A stretch of DNA of 12,800 nt from QYOJ01 sp043810345 (GTDB lineage Bacteria; Bacteroidota; Bacteroidia; Bacteroidales; FEN-979), in NCBI GenBank assembly GCA_043810345.1, contig JBDROF010000100.1:1-12800 (forward strand). Direction: 5' to 3'. How positions within the stretch are numbered: the first letter of the stretch is position 1; each line of letters begins with the position of its first letter. The position numbers were made by a program, and so were the translations under genes. A model generated the notes under the pieces. It made no database searches and had not been told where the DNA came from. It saw nothing but the letters and a program-made list of their open reading frames with translations. Of this stretch, positions 1-7,455 are shown one piece after another.

Positions 1-156
1 TCATTGCCATCATTGCCATCATTGCCATCATTGCCATCATTGCCATCATTGCCATCATTGCCATCATTGCCATCATTGCCATCATTGCACATCATTGCCA
101 TCATTGCACATCATTGCACATCATTGCACATCATTGCCATCATTGCCATCATTGCA
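1..156. repeat. Short tandem repeat array, left of the DHS-like gene
   Basis: The array starts at or before the first base of the window. It holds sixteen full units and an 8-bp partial one. Two unit types alternate: TCATTGCCA (9 bp) and TCATTGCACA (10 bp, one extra A). Order by length from position 1: nine 9-mers, one 10-mer, one 9-mer, three 10-mers, two 9-mers, then TCATTGCA at 149-156. That last partial unit supplies the TGA stop codon (minus strand) of the deoxyhypusine-synthase-like gene. The same units recur in opposite orientation at 1239-1304. The units are nearly identical, which suggests recent slippage or recombination. Function unknown. Confidence 0.97.
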
Positions 157-1207
157 ATTCAATGTTAAAGAGTTTTGACCAATCGTAGCGTTTCCGTTTT
201 TCCCAATCTTTTTTATGGTAGACATAGCTGACGATCAGAGGAACAACGGTGGTGGCTTCTGCATAGACCATCTGTTCATAGACTGTGTCAACCTTTCCCC
301 AGGAAGAGGCCTCTTTCAAAGTTGAACTGGAGCAGGCGCCATCCCGTGCATCGGCTACCGTGATCTGCACGGCATATTTATGCATGGGAACATGCTTCCC
401 CAATACTTCGGCACAGATGACTGTATCCTGGGCAAAGTTCTTTGGCACACCACCCCCAATCATAAAGAGCCCGGAACTCTTTGCGGCCATTTTGATCTTC
501 GTCAATTCCAGAAAATCAGCCACAGAGTCGATAGACAGATGCTTGATGGGATGGTCCCATTGATGCTTAACCAATCCAAAACCAGCGCTGCTATCGCTGA
601 AGGCAGGACAGAAAATTGGGACAAGATGCTCAAAACAGGTTTGCACCAAAGAGTCTTTTTTCTTAGCATATTTTGTCAGATATCTTCCCATCTCCCAGAT
701 GAATTCCCTGGAAGAATAAGGTCTCGGCTCCAGTGAATCAGCAATCTTCCCAATTGTCATATCACATACCTGAAGTTCCTCTTCATCAATATAGGTATCA
801 TAAATCCGGTCGATATAATTATTCCGTAATTCTTTGTCATTTGCAACCGGAGTTCCTTTGTAGTGTTTGAATCCCAATGCCTCAAAAAAGTCCATATCCA
901 CAATAGAGGCTCCGGTTGCCACGATCGCATCAACCATATTGTGTTTGACCATATCCACATAGACCTGCATGCACCCTCCGGCACTGGTACTTCCAGCAAG
1001 AGTCAGGAATATGGTACAATCCTTGTCCCTGATCATCCGGTTCAAAATATCGGCAGCTGTGGCAGTGTCGCGGGAGGTAAAGGACATGTCCCGCATCGCA
1101 TCTATGATCGTTGTCGAATCAATTGCTTTTATGTCAATGTGTTTGATTTCCTCTTTTAAAAATGCTTTCTTGTCACTCTTTTTCATATGTATAACTATAA
1201 GTTTCAT
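149..1207 (-). CDS. Deoxyhypusine synthase family protein
   Basis: Homolog of deoxyhypusine synthase (DHS), the NAD-dependent enzyme that transfers the aminobutyl group of spermidine to a lysine of eIF5A in eukaryotes and archaea. Bacteria lack canonical eIF5A; some bacterial relatives are thought to act in polyamine metabolism, for example homospermidine formation, so the substrate here is open. Length is 352 aa. Visible features are a TLAGSTSAGG segment near residues 69-78, an ATGAS segment near 97-101, and the C-terminal SSWGKV motif, whose K305 aligns with the catalytic lysine of DHS, followed by VYAEATTVVPLIV. The listed ATG is at 1207. A TAATTTTG box on the minus strand (1209-1216) matches the Bacteroidetes -7 element and would place transcription start inside the first codons, so the internal ATG at 1186 (residue 8, followed by KKSDKK) may be the true start. 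The stop codon lies in the flanking array. Family assignment is firm, the reaction is not. Confidence 0.9.
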   Translation of the reverse strand: MKLIVIHMKKSDKKAFLKEEIKHIDIKAIDSTTIIDAMRDMSFTSRDTATAADILNRMIRDKDCTIFLTLAGSTSAGGCMQVYVDMVKHNMVDAIVATGASIVDMDFFEALGFKHYKGTPVANDKELRNNYIDRIYDTYIDEEELQVCDMTIGKIADSLEPRPYSSREFIWEMGRYLTKYAKKKDSLVQTCFEHLVPIFCPAFSDSSAGFGLVKHQWDHPIKHLSIDSVADFLELTKIKMAAKSSGLFMIGGGVPKNFAQDTVICAEVLGKHVPMHKYAVQITVADARDGACSSSTLKEASSWGKVDTVYEQMVYAEATTVVPLIVSYVYHKKDWEKRKRYDWSKLFNIELQ

Positions 1208-1238
1208 TCAAAATTACAAGAAATTCCTTCAAAATCCA

Positions 1239-1304
1239 TGGCAATGATGGCAATGATGGCAATGATGTGCAATGATGGCAATGATGTGCAATGATGTGCA
1301 ATGA
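1239..1304. repeat. Short tandem repeat array, inverted copy right of the DHS-like gene
   Basis: Seven contiguous units, TGGCAATGA (9 bp) or TGTGCAATGA (10 bp), in length order 9-9-9-10-9-10-10 on the + strand. These are exact reverse complements of the units at 1-156, so the two arrays face each other across the DHS-like gene. The array ends at 1304, directly beside the TGA stop codon of the ABC permease gene (1305-1307), and lies 31 bp from the DHS-like start codon. It fills most of the 97-bp gap between the two genes. Confidence 0.97.
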
Positions 1305-2672
1305 TCAGTACCTCATCCACTTCCACAGCTCCTTATAGCTGATCTTCTTCCCATACATCAATATTCCGGTCCGGTAGATCTTTGCCGCCATCCAGGTCGT
1401 AGCCAGAAATCCCAGTAACAACAATGCCATAGAGAGAGCAACTTCGTAATAGGGGACGCCAAACGGAATCCGGATCATCATCACCACCGGGGAGGTGAAA
1501 GGAACCAGGGAGAGCCAGAAGGCCATGGGGCCATTCGGTTCCTGTACAATGAACTGGGCCACCACGATCGCCAGGATCAGGGGAGCGGTGAGGGGTAATA
1601 TAAACTGCTGGGTATCGGCTTCACTGTCAACTGCCCCACCAATCGCAGCAAAGAGCGCGGCGTACATCAGGTAACCGAACAGAAAGAAGAAAAGGAAAGA
1701 ACCGATCATGACAGGAAAGTCGATGCTGTTGATGGCAGCCATCACCTCATTCACTCCCTCTTCCTGTTGAGTTTCGGGAGCCATCCTGATCACCTGACCC
1801 GGATCAAACGAACCGGCAGGCTGTTCCATCATCTGCCGGGGAGTGGTTTCAGAAAGGATTGTTCCGGTAAACGTAGAAGTTACAGCGGTGATGATGATAA
1901 ATGTCAACACCACCCACAACGCAAATTGGGTCAATCCAACCAGGGCGACGCCAACGATTTTTCCCATCATCAGCTGGAAAGGTTTTACGGAGGAGATGAT
2001 TACCTCTACAATCCGGCTGGTCTTCTCTTCGATCACACCACGCATCACCTGTGAACCGAACATGAAGATGAAAAAATAGATCAGGATAGCCCCGAAAAAG
2101 GCAAGCACCATACTTACCTCCGTGTAACTCTTCTCTTCCTTGCCTTCGGGCCCGATCTTGATGGTGCTGAGATCCACCGAGGTTTTTATCGACCGGAGGA
2201 GATCTTCTAAATCTACCGGAGTGACATCCTCCCTGGTCAGATCGCGCAGTTGTGCCTCTAACTTCAGGTCCTCAATCCGTTTGGACATGATATTCCGGAT
2301 ATAGCTTTTCACGTTGATGTTGATCTGGTTTCCTGCATAGAGGATGGCATTGGTAGGTAGAGCGACCTCTGTTTTGGGAATGTAGAGCAGGGCATAGTCA
2401 TCACTGTTCCCGAATGTCTCCTTGGCACTCGAGATATCTGTTTCGAGGTAATGAAACCGGATGTTATCAGAGTCTTTGAACTTCTGATAGAAAAGCCCGG
2501 TTTCGTCGATCACCCCCACCTGTTTTATTTCGTTGGTTGTAGTGGCGATATAAATGGGAACAATCACAATTCCGGCCATCAGCAACGGCCCCAGAATGGT
2601 CATGAGGATGAACGACCGTTTTTTCACACGGGTGAAGTACTCCCGCCTGAGGATGAGAAGGATCTTTTTCAT
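1305..2672 (-). CDS. ABC-2 type transporter permease (NatB-like)
   Basis: Membrane subunit of an ABC exporter, 455 aa, substrate unknown. After a basic start (KKILLILRREYFTRVKKRS) comes a first membrane segment at about residues 22-45, then an extracytoplasmic region of about 150 residues, then five or six hydrophobic segments in the C-terminal half (for example SMVLAFFGAILIYFFIF, VALVGLTQFALWVVL, MIGSFLFFFLFGYLMYAAL and VALSMALLLLGFLATTW). One TM, a large soluble loop and a C-terminal TM bundle is the usual layout of ABC2_membrane_3 / NatB-type permeases. Its ATG overlaps the TGA of the upstream ATPase gene by 4 bp (ATGA), which implies translational coupling and a two-gene transporter. A NatB-like sodium or drug export role is only an analogy. 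Confidence 0.93.
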   Translation of the reverse strand: MKKILLILRREYFTRVKKRSFILMTILGPLLMAGIVIVPIYIATTTNEIKQVGVIDETGLFYQKFKDSDNIRFHYLETDISSAKETFGNSDDYALLYIPKTEVALPTNAILYAGNQININVKSYIRNIMSKRIEDLKLEAQLRDLTREDVTPVDLEDLLRSIKTSVDLSTIKIGPEGKEEKSYTEVSMVLAFFGAILIYFFIFMFGSQVMRGVIEEKTSRIVEVIISSVKPFQLMMGKIVGVALVGLTQFALWVVLTFIIITAVTSTFTGTILSETTPRQMMEQPAGSFDPGQVIRMAPETQQEEGVNEVMAAINSIDFPVMIGSFLFFFLFGYLMYAALFAAIGGAVDSEADTQQFILPLTAPLILAIVVAQFIVQEPNGPMAFWLSLVPFTSPVVMMIRIPFGVPYYEVALSMALLLLGFLATTWMAAKIYRTGILMYGKKISYKELWKWMRY

Positions 2673-3595
2673 ACAGGAGTCTCTTTGTCCGTCACTACCC
2701 GTATAAAGATGTCATTCATACTGGGAATGATCTCGTTGAGCGAATGGATGATGGCATGGGGCATCAGCAGGGCCAGTAGATCGTTCGGTCCGGCATCCTG
2801 AGGTAGCCTGATCCGGGCTATCCGCAACGCTTCATCCATGCCTGTTTCCATGATCTCGAAGGATCCGGGAAGAAGAGCCCGGAGATCCTGGTCAAAGGTG
2901 TTGAACCGTACTTCGAAGGTGTTGGTGGCATACTGTTTCTTGATCGCTTTCACGTTACCGTCGAGGATTTTCCTGGCGTTGTTGATCAGGGCAATATGAT
3001 CGCACAACTCTTCCACAGAAGCCATGTTGTGAGTAGAAAAGATGATGGTTGAGCCGGCCTTTTTGAAGCTCAGGATCTCCTCCTTCAACAGGTTCACATT
3101 GATGGGATCAAATCCGCTGAAAGGCTCGTCGAAGATCAACAGTCTGGGTTGGTGGATCACCGTCACAATAAACTGGACCTTTTGTTGCATCCCCTTGGAA
3201 AGCTCTTCCACCCTCCTGTTCCACCAGCCCATGATGTCAAAATTGGAAAACCAGTAGGTTAACCGCTTCTCGGCTTCCTGGCGGGAGAGTCCTTTTAACT
3301 GAGCCAGGTAGAGCGCCTGTTCACCCACCTTCATCTTCTTATACAACCCACGCTCTTCAGGCAGGTAACCAATCTTTTCCACATCCTTGGGAAGGAGTTT
3401 CCTCCCCTGAAAAAAGAGCTCCCCGGAATCAGGTGCAATGATCTGGTTGATGATCCTGATCAACGTGGTTTTGCCGGCCCCGTTCGGTCCGAGCAGTCCG
3501 AAAATACTGCCTTCAGGAACGGCTATAGAGACCTCGTCCAGGGCTTTATGGGCATCGAATTGTTTGGTGATATGGGAGGCTGAAAAGAGTTCCAT
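2669..3595 (-). CDS. ABC transporter ATP-binding protein (NatA-like)
   Basis: Cytoplasmic ATPase of the exporter whose permease follows it, 308 aa. Visible motifs: Walker A GPNGAGKT (36-43), signature LSKGMQQ (132-138), Walker B LLIFDEP (152-158), and switch histidine H189 in STHN. The Q-loop region reads YLPEERGLY, as in many NatA/CcmA-type ATPases, rather than having a plain glutamine. A C-terminal extension of about 90 residues after the nucleotide-binding domain resembles the DUF4162 type domain seen in this group. Its start is 3 bp after the dnaJ stop codon and its stop overlaps the permease start, so dnaJ, ATPase and permease are probably one transcript. Cargo unknown. Confidence 0.95.
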   Translation of the reverse strand: MELFSASHITKQFDAHKALDEVSIAVPEGSIFGLLGPNGAGKTTLIRIINQIIAPDSGELFFQGRKLLPKDVEKIGYLPEERGLYKKMKVGEQALYLAQLKGLSRQEAEKRLTYWFSNFDIMGWWNRRVEELSKGMQQKVQFIVTVIHQPRLLIFDEPFSGFDPINVNLLKEEILSFKKAGSTIIFSTHNMASVEELCDHIALINNARKILDGNVKAIKKQYATNTFEVRFNTFDQDLRALLPGSFEIMETGMDEALRIARIRLPQDAGPNDLLALLMPHAIIHSLNEIIPSMNDIFIRVVTDKETPV

Positions 3596-3598
3596 CCG

Positions 3599-4768
3599 TT
3601 ATTCAAAGTAATCCTTTACGCGCGAAAAGAAACTACGGTCTTTTGAGTCGGGATCCGGTTGAAAATTAGGAGATTTCCCGAGCTTTTCCAGGAGGCTCTT
3701 CTCTTCTTTGGTCAGGTTTTTTGGGGTCCAGATTTGCAGTGTGACCAGGAGGTCTCCATTCCCTTCATATCCATTTACACTGGGCAATCCCTTGTTGCGC
3801 AGTCTCAGGATCTTCCCGCTTTGTGTTCCGGCCTCTACTTTTACTTTCACTTTCCCTTCTATGGTGGGGATCTCAATAAAGGTACCCAGCACGGCGTCGG
3901 AAAAGGTGAGAAAATGGTTGTACAGGAGATGGTTTCCTTCCCGCTCGAAGTGTTCGTGCCTGATCTCATCTATCTGGATATAGAGGTCTCCCGGAACGCC
4001 CCCACGTGCAGCCACATTGCCTTTTCCGCTCATCGACAGCTGCATCCCTTCAGCTACCCCGGCCGGGATCTTGATGGGGATCACCTCTTCCCCTTTCACC
4101 ACGCCGTTGCCGGCGCAGTTATGACATTTATCGGTGATCACCTGTCCTTCGCCTCCGCATTGCGGACAGGTAGAGGTCGACTGCATCTGTCCCAGGAAGG
4201 TGGAGGTAACCCGTGTAACATGACCACTTCCATTGCAGGTGGAGCAGCTCTGGTATGCACTCCCGTCTTTTGCCCCGGTACCGCTGCAGGATGAACATTG
4301 GATAAATTTGTTCACCTTGATCTTTTTCTCCACTCCGTGGGCGATCTCTTCCAGGGTGAGCTTGACCTTTACCCGCAGGTTAGATCCTTTATGAACGGTC
4401 CGGCCTGAACGACGGCGTCCCCCCCCGAAGAAGGAGCTGAACGGGTCCTCAAACCCTGCCCCGCCAAAGATGTCGCCAAAATGGCGGAAGATCTCATCCA
4501 TGCTCATTCCGCCGCTGAATCCGCCAAATCCTTGGGATCCCTTCAACCCTGAATGCCCGAACTGATCATACCGCTGTCGCTTGGATGAATCACTGAGTAC
4601 TTCATAAGCTTCTGCAGCCTCCTTGAACTTCTCCTCCGACTCTTTGTCGCCCGGATTCTTATCAGGATGGTACCTCAGTGCCTGCTTCCGGTAAGCCTTC
4701 TTGAGCTCCTCAACCGAAGCGTTTTTACTGATCTCCAGTATTTCGTAATAGTCTCTTTTCGTTGTCAT
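3599..4768 (-). CDS. dnaJ: Chaperone protein DnaJ (Hsp40)
   Basis: Co-chaperone that delivers unfolded clients to DnaK and stimulates its ATPase in the cytoplasm. Length 389 aa, normal for full-length type I DnaJ. Domains in order: J domain with the HPD motif at 34-36; Gly/Phe-rich linker about 71-118 (FGGFSGG, FGGGRRR); zinc-binding domain about 158-223 with four CxxCxGxG-type repeats (CSSCSGTG, CSTCNGSG, CPQCGGEG, CHNCAGNG); and the C-terminal client-binding and dimerization region. All zinc cysteines are present. It lies 46 bp downstream of grpE, its usual partner. The ATG at 4768 follows a purine-rich AGGA in a duplicated 14-bp leader sequence. No CIRCE operator is visible. Confidence 0.98.
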   Translation of the reverse strand: MTTKRDYYEILEISKNASVEELKKAYRKQALRYHPDKNPGDKESEEKFKEAAEAYEVLSDSSKRQRYDQFGHSGLKGSQGFGGFSGGMSMDEIFRHFGDIFGGAGFEDPFSSFFGGGRRRSGRTVHKGSNLRVKVKLTLEEIAHGVEKKIKVNKFIQCSSCSGTGAKDGSAYQSCSTCNGSGHVTRVTSTFLGQMQSTSTCPQCGGEGQVITDKCHNCAGNGVVKGEEVIPIKIPAGVAEGMQLSMSGKGNVAARGGVPGDLYIQIDEIRHEHFEREGNHLLYNHFLTFSDAVLGTFIEIPTIEGKVKVKVEAGTQSGKILRLRNKGLPSVNGYEGNGDLLVTLQIWTPKNLTKEEKSLLEKLGKSPNFQPDPDSKDRSFFSRVKDYFE

Positions 4769-4797
4769 TCCTAATTCCTCATTCCTAATTCCTCATT
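4767..4797. repeat. Duplicated 14-bp leader upstream of dnaJ
   Basis: ATTCCTAATTCCTC occurs twice in tandem (4767-4780 and 4781-4794), followed by ATT. On the coding strand this reads as two GAGGAATTAGGAAT units, so the Shine-Dalgarno-like AGGA next to the dnaJ ATG is repeated upstream. The unit contains an even shorter AATTCCT-type echo. It occupies most of the 46-bp grpE-dnaJ gap. Confidence 0.9.
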
Positions 4798-4814
4798 TTC
4801 TTCTTCCCTCTTCC

Positions 4815-5393
4815 CTAACTTCCCACCACCACCTTTGCGTATCGAATGACCTTCCCGTTCAACAGGTACCCCTTCTCGATTTCATCCACCACCTTCCCTT
4901 TCAGATCAGGGGATGGAGCGGGGATGTTGGTGATCGCTTCATGGAAATCGGTATCAAACGGTTCCCCGATGGTCTTCATCTGTTCCAGCCCCTTCTGGGT
5001 TAGAACATTCAGAAATTTATTGTAAATCAGGATGATTCCCTCTTTCAGGGCAGCATTGGAATCGCCGGTTTCCGAAAATGCCTTGATCGCACGTTCAAAG
5101 TCATCCAGGGCGGGAAGCAGGTCGGTGATGACTTCTGCTGAAGCGTTCCTACTCAGCTCTATCTTCTCTTTCAGGGTTCGTTTCCGGTAGTTGTCAAATT
5201 CAGAGTACAATCGCAGAAACCGATCATTCAGCTCAGCGATCTTCTCTTCGGGAGATTCTGTCTCTTCCTTCTCAATCGTAGATTCAGTCTCTCCTGGCTC
5301 TTCCTGCGACTCCGTGGCAGGAGCATCTTCATTGCGAACCAGCTCCTCATCCAGGGTTGTCTTTTCGTATTTTTTCTTCGGACTCTTCTGCAT
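4815..5393 (-). CDS. grpE: Nucleotide exchange factor GrpE
   Basis: GrpE releases ADP from DnaK and so resets the Hsp70 cycle. Length 192 aa, usual for the family. An acidic, Glu-rich, low-complexity N-terminus (about 13-55) is followed by a long helical segment (IAELNDRFLRLYSEFDNYRKR, the conserved head of the dimerization helix), the DLLPALDDFERA stretch, and the C-terminal beta-wing with DFHEAI and GYLLNGKVIRYAKVVV, which matches the GrpE signature. ATG start at 5393. The gene lies 82 bp downstream of murA and 46 bp upstream of dnaJ, the common grpE-dnaJ order; no hrcA or dnaK is in the window. Confidence 0.96.
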   Translation of the reverse strand: MQKSPKKKYEKTTLDEELVRNEDAPATESQEEPGETESTIEKEETESPEEKIAELNDRFLRLYSEFDNYRKRTLKEKIELSRNASAEVITDLLPALDDFERAIKAFSETGDSNAALKEGIILIYNKFLNVLTQKGLEQMKTIGEPFDTDFHEAITNIPAPSPDLKGKVVDEIEKGYLLNGKVIRYAKVVVGS

Positions 5394-5475
5394 AGAATAC
5401 TCGCTAAATAGGTCTTATCGTTTCGTTCCAGCCCAGATACAAAAAATCTGCCGTTCAGGAATCTCCGCCAAAATG

Positions 5476-6786
5476 TCAGCCATTGATGCGCCGGATGTCG
5501 GCTCCCAGATCGTTCAGCCTGACATCGATACGTTCATACCCCCGGTCAATCTGTTCTATGTTGTCGATCACACTGGTCCCTTCGGCCGAAAGGGCGGCGA
5601 TCAGGAGCGCAACACCGGCACGGATATCGGGCGATGACATCCGGATGCCGCGCAGGGAGTACTGGTGATCCAGACCAATAACGGTGGCACGATGCGGGTC
5701 GCACAGGATGATCTTTGCTCCCATATCGATCAGTTTATCTACGAAAAAGAGCCTGCTTTCGAACATCTTCTGATGGATCAGAACACTCCCTTTGCCCTGT
5801 GTGGCTACGACCAGCACGATGCTGATCAGGTCGGGAGTGAACCCGGGCCAGGGGGCATCGGCAATGGTCATGATCGAACCATCCATGAAGCTCTCTATGG
5901 CGTAATGATCCTGTGCCGGGATCAGGATGTCGTCACCGTGTTGAACCAGTCGGATCCCAAGTCTTTTGAAAACCTCGGGAATGATGCCCAGGTGCTGGTG
6001 ATTGACATTCCGGATCGTGATCTCCGAACCCGTCATGGCAGCCAGACCGATGAAACTTCCCACTTCTATTATGTCCGGCAACAGTGTGTGGGCACCTCCG
6101 TGGAGTGTATCCACCCCCTCCACAGCAAGCAGGTTGGATCCCACACCGGTGATGCGGGCCCCCATCCGGTTGAGCATGTCACACAACTGTACCAGGTAAG
6201 GTTCACAGGCCGCGTTGAAGATGGTTGTGGTCCCGCTCGCCAGCACGGCTGCCATCAGGATGTTGGCGGTTCCGGTAACAGAGGCTTCATCCAGAAGCAT
6301 ATAACAACCCTGGAGTTTCGTAGCTGAAACAGCATAATATTGATGATCAGGGTCGTAGGTGAACGTGGCGCCAAGTTTTTGCAGTCCGGTAAAGTGCGTA
6401 TCCAGCCTTCGACGGCCGATTTTATCTCCGCCGGGGAGGTATGCAAATCCTTTGCCGAACCTTCCGAGAAGCGGGCCAAGGATCAGGATCGAGCCACGCA
6501 TTGAGCTTACTTTCTTCCTGAAATCTTCGGTATGGAGGTAGTCAAACCGGACCTTGTCGGCCTGGAAGGTAAAGGTGGAGGCGCTCTCCTGCACGACCTC
6601 CACACCAAGGGCTTTCATCAGTTCAATCAGCCGAACCACATCGTGGATAGCAGGGATGTTCCCGATGGTCACCTTTTCACTGGTCAACAGGGTGGCGCAT
6701 ATAATCTGCAGGGCTTCATTTTTAGCTCCCTGGGGGACAATCTCGCCGGATAGTCTCTTTCCTCCGGTGATCTCAAATGAGCTCAC
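5476..6786 (-). CDS. murA: UDP-N-acetylglucosamine 1-carboxyvinyltransferase MurA (Asp-type active site)
   Basis: Catalyses the first committed step of peptidoglycan synthesis: transfer of enolpyruvate from PEP to UDP-GlcNAc in the cytoplasm. Length 436 aa, typical. Visible residues: K22 and N23 in QGAKNEA; the catalytic loop LPGGDKIGRRRLDTH with D121 where E. coli has Cys115; D319 in GFTPD (E. coli Asp305 position); R345 in FESR; R389 in DIRAG. Cysteine is the residue alkylated by fosfomycin, and Asp variants such as the mycobacterial one are intrinsically insensitive, so resistance is inferred here. The start codon is GTG at 6786, overlapping the TGA of the DUF4290 gene by 4 bp (GTGA), so the two are probably translationally coupled. 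Confidence 0.97.
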   Translation of the reverse strand: MSSFEITGGKRLSGEIVPQGAKNEALQIICATLLTSEKVTIGNIPAIHDVVRLIELMKALGVEVVQESASTFTFQADKVRFDYLHTEDFRKKVSSMRGSILILGPLLGRFGKGFAYLPGGDKIGRRRLDTHFTGLQKLGATFTYDPDHQYYAVSATKLQGCYMLLDEASVTGTANILMAAVLASGTTTIFNAACEPYLVQLCDMLNRMGARITGVGSNLLAVEGVDTLHGGAHTLLPDIIEVGSFIGLAAMTGSEITIRNVNHQHLGIIPEVFKRLGIRLVQHGDDILIPAQDHYAIESFMDGSIMTIADAPWPGFTPDLISIVLVVATQGKGSVLIHQKMFESRLFFVDKLIDMGAKIILCDPHRATVIGLDHQYSLRGIRMSSPDIRAGVALLIAALSAEGTSVIDNIEQIDRGYERIDVRLNDLGADIRRING

Positions 6787-7412
6787 TGCAGCTTTCTGCG
6801 ACCCCGGTAATTCTGACCGGTGTTGTCTTTTTGACGGAAAGGTCTGCGCTTTTTATTGCGGGCAAGAATATCGCTGGTGGTGGCCAGCTTCATGTCCTGT
6901 TTCAGTTTCAGCGCTCCTTTGGAGAGGATGCTAAGCTGTTCTTCAATCAGCTCATCCGTCACCGAATCGCGATTCCAGTTGAGGTATGATTTTTTCATGT
7001 GGTTGGCAATCGCTTTTGCCAGCGCATCTTTCTCCGGACCCTCTTCATAGATGGTTGCCTTTTCGATCATCAGGGTGATGTTCTTCCCGTAATGCCTGAA
7101 TTCGATCTCGCTGTCATGGTAGGAGATGGGTTCTGGTTTAGCACTTAACACTTGCGGTTCGGGAGGAGGATAGGGGGAGTCCACATCCAGTTTAAAGCCG
7201 GAAATGATGTAGAGATGATCCCAGAGTTTGTGCTTGTAGTCTCCCGACTCTTTCACCTGGGGATGCATCTGGGACATCACATTCACAATGAATTTGGCTG
7301 CTTTGGTTCGTTTCTCACGGTCTTCGATGGTAGTGATGTACTCAATCATCCTCTGAATGTTCCTTCCATACTCTGCAATGGCCATCGGACCGCGTGCGGT
7401 GTTGTATTCCAT
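6783..7412 (-). CDS. DUF4290 domain-containing protein
   Basis: A Bacteroidetes-type protein of unknown function that I recognise as the DUF4290 family. I chose the ATG at 7412 (209 aa, beginning MEYNTARGPMAIAEYGRN). A longer frame would begin at a TTG at 7439, but that TTG lies against a promoter -7 box and the family normally begins with MEYN-like sequence. The protein is mostly helical and soluble, with no signal peptide or membrane segment. It has a second conserved-looking block near residues 98-150 (EIEFRHYGKNITLMIEKA) and a basic tail rich in Arg and Lys (NKKRRPFRQK, RGRRKLQ) that could contact nucleic acid; this last point is inference. It overlaps murA by 4 bp, so a link to cell envelope growth is suggested only by context. 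Confidence 0.88.
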   Translation of the reverse strand: MEYNTARGPMAIAEYGRNIQRMIEYITTIEDREKRTKAAKFIVNVMSQMHPQVKESGDYKHKLWDHLYIISGFKLDVDSPYPPPEPQVLSAKPEPISYHDSEIEFRHYGKNITLMIEKATIYEEGPEKDALAKAIANHMKKSYLNWNRDSVTDELIEEQLSILSKGALKLKQDMKLATTSDILARNKKRRPFRQKDNTGQNYRGRRKLQ

Positions 7413-7428
7413 GTGTTGAAAATTTGTG

Positions 7429-7455
7429 CAAAGATACAACTTTTCTCACCGCAAA
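7429..7455 (-). promoter_or_regulatory. Candidate Bacteroidetes promoter for the DUF4290-murA operon
   Basis: On the minus strand TATCTTTG (7429-7436) matches the -7 consensus TAnnTTTG exactly. A TTTG at 7452-7455 is a possible -33 element, but the spacer is only 15 bp, shorter than usual. Transcription would start about 10 nt before the ATG at 7412, which supports that start. The -7 box is convincing, the -33 box is not. Confidence 0.55.

Noticed and set aside
1..156. Possible CRISPR array
   Set aside because: Units are contiguous 9-10 bp repeats without unique spacers, and no cas gene is present.
285..1247. Several plus-strand open frames across the DHS-like gene
   Set aside because: They lie antisense inside a well-supported coding gene, show no recognisable domains and have no promoter; they are shadows of the minus-strand gene.
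5394..5475. CIRCE or heat-shock operator before grpE
   Set aside because: No TTAGCACTC/GAGTGCTAA inverted repeat and no clear TAnnTTTG box was found in the gap.
5665..6327. Plus-strand open frame of 220 codons opposite murA
   Set aside because: Complement of conserved MurA codons; sequence is low-complexity His/Asp-rich without a recognisable family.
7413..7439. Upstream TTG start for the DUF4290 protein
   Set aside because: The TTG lies directly beside a TATCTTTG promoter box and the conserved N-terminus begins at the ATG at 7412.
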